NCBI GenBank assembly: GCA_002176905.1
Contig: MSYE01000193.1
Location: forward strand, 1-64,000
DNA from: a bacterium F11
Lineage (GTDB): Bacteria > Elusimicrobiota > Elusimicrobia > F11
Reading direction: 5' to 3'
DNA: 64,000 nt
In this document: piece by piece, positions 62,061 through 64,000 of the stretch
Position numbering within the stretch: position 1 is the stretch's first letter
Layout of the letters: every line of letters begins with the position of its first letter
Notes under the pieces: model-generated
Database searches by the model: none
What the model was told of the DNA's origin: nothing
The model's input: the letters and a program-made list of their open reading frames with translations, nothing else
Position numbers and translations under genes: made by a program

Positions 62061-64000
62061 TTATTTGATTAACACGATTTTAAAAATGCGGGAGATGTCC
62101 TTATGTTTGAGGTGGACAAAGTATAGGTTACTGGCCACAAGGCGCTGGAATCCGTTACTGAAATTCCAAGATACAACCCCCTTATCCACAACCCCAAAAT
62201 CATGAACAAGGCCCTGGCGTGAGGTAATCTTTACACTGGTCCCCATAGGGATTTGGGAGATGGTCACTTCTCTTGGGCCGGCCTTCCAGGTGACAACCCT
62301 CGGAGACAGATTGATGGAATCCAAATGGTTTCCCAAATTCGAGGGGGCGCCCAAAGACGGAGAAGGTTCTGGCGTTGGTTGAGGTCTGGGTTGGTTAGGA
62401 GGTCCAGGCGGCGTTGGAGGGAGGCTACCAGGAGAGTCTGATTGGACCGCTCCCGGCACACATAAATGAGCAGGACGATTTATGCTATAAAAATCTGTTG
62501 TCAACTCCGTCGGACAAGGGGTCATCATTCTGAAGGCATGGCTTCCAGGAGATAAACGGAAGTCGTTTATCTCTGGGTTCACAAACAAAGGATTACGATC
62601 GACATTTCCCTGAGCATAAGGTTTTCGGTTGAATTCATCGACATTGATTCTCTCCCAATTTTTCGAGCTGCTAAAGCTATTCACAACGAGGGGGTTGCCA
62701 TCAAAGTTGCGAAAAATATTGTTTTCCCAGTGGTTTCCCCAACCCCTATTCTTGTCGATTTGCCAAAGATAAATATGAAGGGGACTGCCATAATACGCAC
62801 CATTCGATCGAGAATTCCCACCACCAAAAACAATGTTGTTAAAAATATGATTATTCGCAATTAAATCCCCCCGTTCTTTGTTTGCGCTTCCAGGGGGGTG
62901 CCCCACATAAATGCCAAGGGTGCCACCTCGGTAAATGGTGTTATTAAAGATGCGATTATTTTTTGCAGGCATTAGTTTCTTTTGGCTGAGGTCAATGCCA
63001 AGGGAGATGGCAATCGAATCCAGCCCCCCTTTATTGATAAAAATATTGCTGTAGACATCAATGTAATTAGAGCTTTGGACTTCTAGACCATTTCCACTCA
63101 GGCCCCTTCCTGCAGGAAATAAATTCCAGCCTGAGAACACATTGCCAGAAATAACGCTGTGCATAGTATTGGAGACAGCCATTCCCGTATGAAAGTCGTT
63201 GGTAATTTCATTTTTCTGTATGGTGATTTGTTTCGATTTTTGAATGGAAAATCCTTGCTGACCACAGCGTTCAGACCTTGAATATTCGATGACGATTTCA
63301 CGGCAAGATTCACAGTGGAACCCGTCCCCGGAAAACTTGTCGAATTCAAGACCGACTTCCATGTCTGTACACCTAAAAAAGGAGCCCCGAACAAGGCTGT
63401 TTTTTGTCCCAATAAATCCCAGCCCTTGACCCAAAGTTTCTTTTTTCTCTTTATTCTTTGTTCCAACGGGAAACCGGTTTCCATACCCGACGTCACCCAA
63501 TCCCTGGAAATCTCGGAAAGTGCAATTAAGAACTTCTTCATCAGAGCCTGTGATGCCGACGAGAAAATGGCTGAAAAGCCGATCTCCCGACGGAAGGGTT
63601 CTGTTCCCCACAAATTCGAGTGATTCCAAGGTGATGTAGTCCGCTTCGATAAAAAACAACCACTCATCATCATAGGCACCGCCCCGGATAATCACGTCCT
63701 CATCTGGGTAGGCGGAGATCGTTATCCGTTTCCCCCCTTCCCCCGAATGCTTGATGAAAAGTGTTGGTTCAATGGTGTAATCTCCACCGCGGATATAGAC
63801 GGTATCTCCGGGTTTAACGCGTTCAATCTCCCTATCGGATTCGTGAAGCGCCTGCACACTGCACCAAGGGGAGGTGGAGCTCAACGCCCATGCCCGACCC
63901 TCCTTGCTTTGGGGAAGGGGATCCTGACAGTTCGCGTTGTTCTGATCGATAAAGAGAATGTTTTGGTTATTCTCCGGTGCCAACCCCAGGGGATCAGAAT
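62061..64000 (-). CDS. Parallel beta-helix surface protein with C-terminal sorting-like domain, N-terminus beyond the right edge
   Basis: The frame is open to the right edge, so the 640 or more residues seen are not the whole protein. The window copy begins with an ENNQNILFIDQNN segment, then GDTVYIRGGDYTIE and many rungs with N-x-I/V-F-x-N patterns (NRIFNNTIYRGG, NNHIFNNIVFGG), typical of right-handed beta-helix, pectate-lyase-like proteins (NosD/Beta_helix). A proline-rich linker (PPTPPGPPNQPRPQP) precedes an Ig-like end of about 85 residues with VVSWNFSNGFQRLVASNLY. This end resembles FlgD-like or type IX sorting domains. Polysaccharide binding or cleavage at the surface is inferred. Confidence 0.8.
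   Translation of the reverse strand, partial: SDPLGLAPENNQNILFIDQNNANCQDPLPQSKEGRAWALSSTSPWCSVQALHESDREIERVKPGDTVYIRGGDYTIEPTLFIKHSGEGGKRITISAYPDEDVIIRGGAYDDEWLFFIEADYITLESLEFVGNRTLPSGDRLFSHFLVGITGSDEEVLNCTFRDFQGLGDVGYGNRFPVGTKNKEKKETLGQGLGFIGTKNSLVRGSFFRCTDMEVGLEFDKFSGDGFHCESCREIVIEYSRSERCGQQGFSIQKSKQITIQKNEITNDFHTGMAVSNTMHSVISGNVFSGWNLFPAGRGLSGNGLEVQSSNYIDVYSNIFINKGGLDSIAISLGIDLSQKKLMPAKNNRIFNNTIYRGGTLGIYVGHPPGSANKERGDLIANNHIFNNIVFGGGNSRSNGAYYGSPLHIYLWQIDKNRGWGNHWENNIFRNFDGNPLVVNSFSSSKNWERINVDEFNRKPYAQGNVDRNPLFVNPEINDFRLSPGSHAFRMMTPCPTELTTDFYSINRPAHLCVPGAVQSDSPGSLPPTPPGPPNQPRPQPTPEPSPSLGAPSNLGNHLDSINLSPRVVTWKAGPREVTISQIPMGTSVKITSRQGLVHDFGVVDKGVVSWNFSNGFQRLVASNLYFVHLKHKDISRIFKIVLIK

Overview
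This is a bacterial chromosome segment of about 45 percent GC by eye, densely coded on both strands, with five tRNA genes and no rRNA. The lineage cannot be fixed from sequence alone. A giant secreted protein whose N-terminal domain carries IQDVH and GGFH motifs, glycine-tailed RRM proteins, TPR-tailed membrane glycosyltransferases and many palindromic repeats fit an uncultivated lineage such as Omnitrophota or a UBA10199-like group. An outer-membrane FadL protein, lipoproteins and O-antigen sugar genes show a Gram-negative envelope.

Layout. 1-5931: one open frame on the minus strand that runs off the left edge, at least 1977 codons, with three palindromic elements translated in frame. 6194-15571: secreted fibre with a tail-collar-like end, a hairpin plus 18-bp tandem array, methyltransferase, two RRM RNA-binding genes with matching terminator-like leaders, DUF1059, a possible nuclease, a ThiF/MoeB enzyme, an FKBP/SlyD isomerase and two membrane glycosyltransferases. 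15655-24156: surface glycan block (GT2, WbpB, SGNH hydrolase, sugar N-formyltransferase, WbpE, WbpI, GT4, radical SAM). 24324-34846: tRNAs flanking a minus-strand run tig-clpP-clpX-lon-serA-ABC ATPase-permease-TPR protein.

35122-48118: a signalling region. Its core is five close-packed or overlapping genes: FadL, an unknown protein, a PilZ/LuxD-like acyltransferase/methyltransferase fusion, a 7TM-GAF histidine kinase and a receiver protein. Around it lie four more 7TM kinases or kinase parts, some broken by deletion, frameshift or nonsense mutation, an XRE regulator and a transposase remnant. I read the core as a possible fatty-acyl signal synthesis, transport and sensing unit; this is inference.

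48429-64000: glycosyltransferase plus methyltransferase, a 1.1-kb island at the 3' end of tRNA-Lys, YecH-like and carbonic anhydrase-like proteins, lipoproteins, a TPR-metalloprotease with a DUF350 protein, RsgA, a Fic protein with repeated operator-like sites, a HEAT-repeat protein and a beta-helix surface protein cut by the right edge. The window is notable for many unrelated families of palindromic repeats, often beside tRNAs or inside genes.
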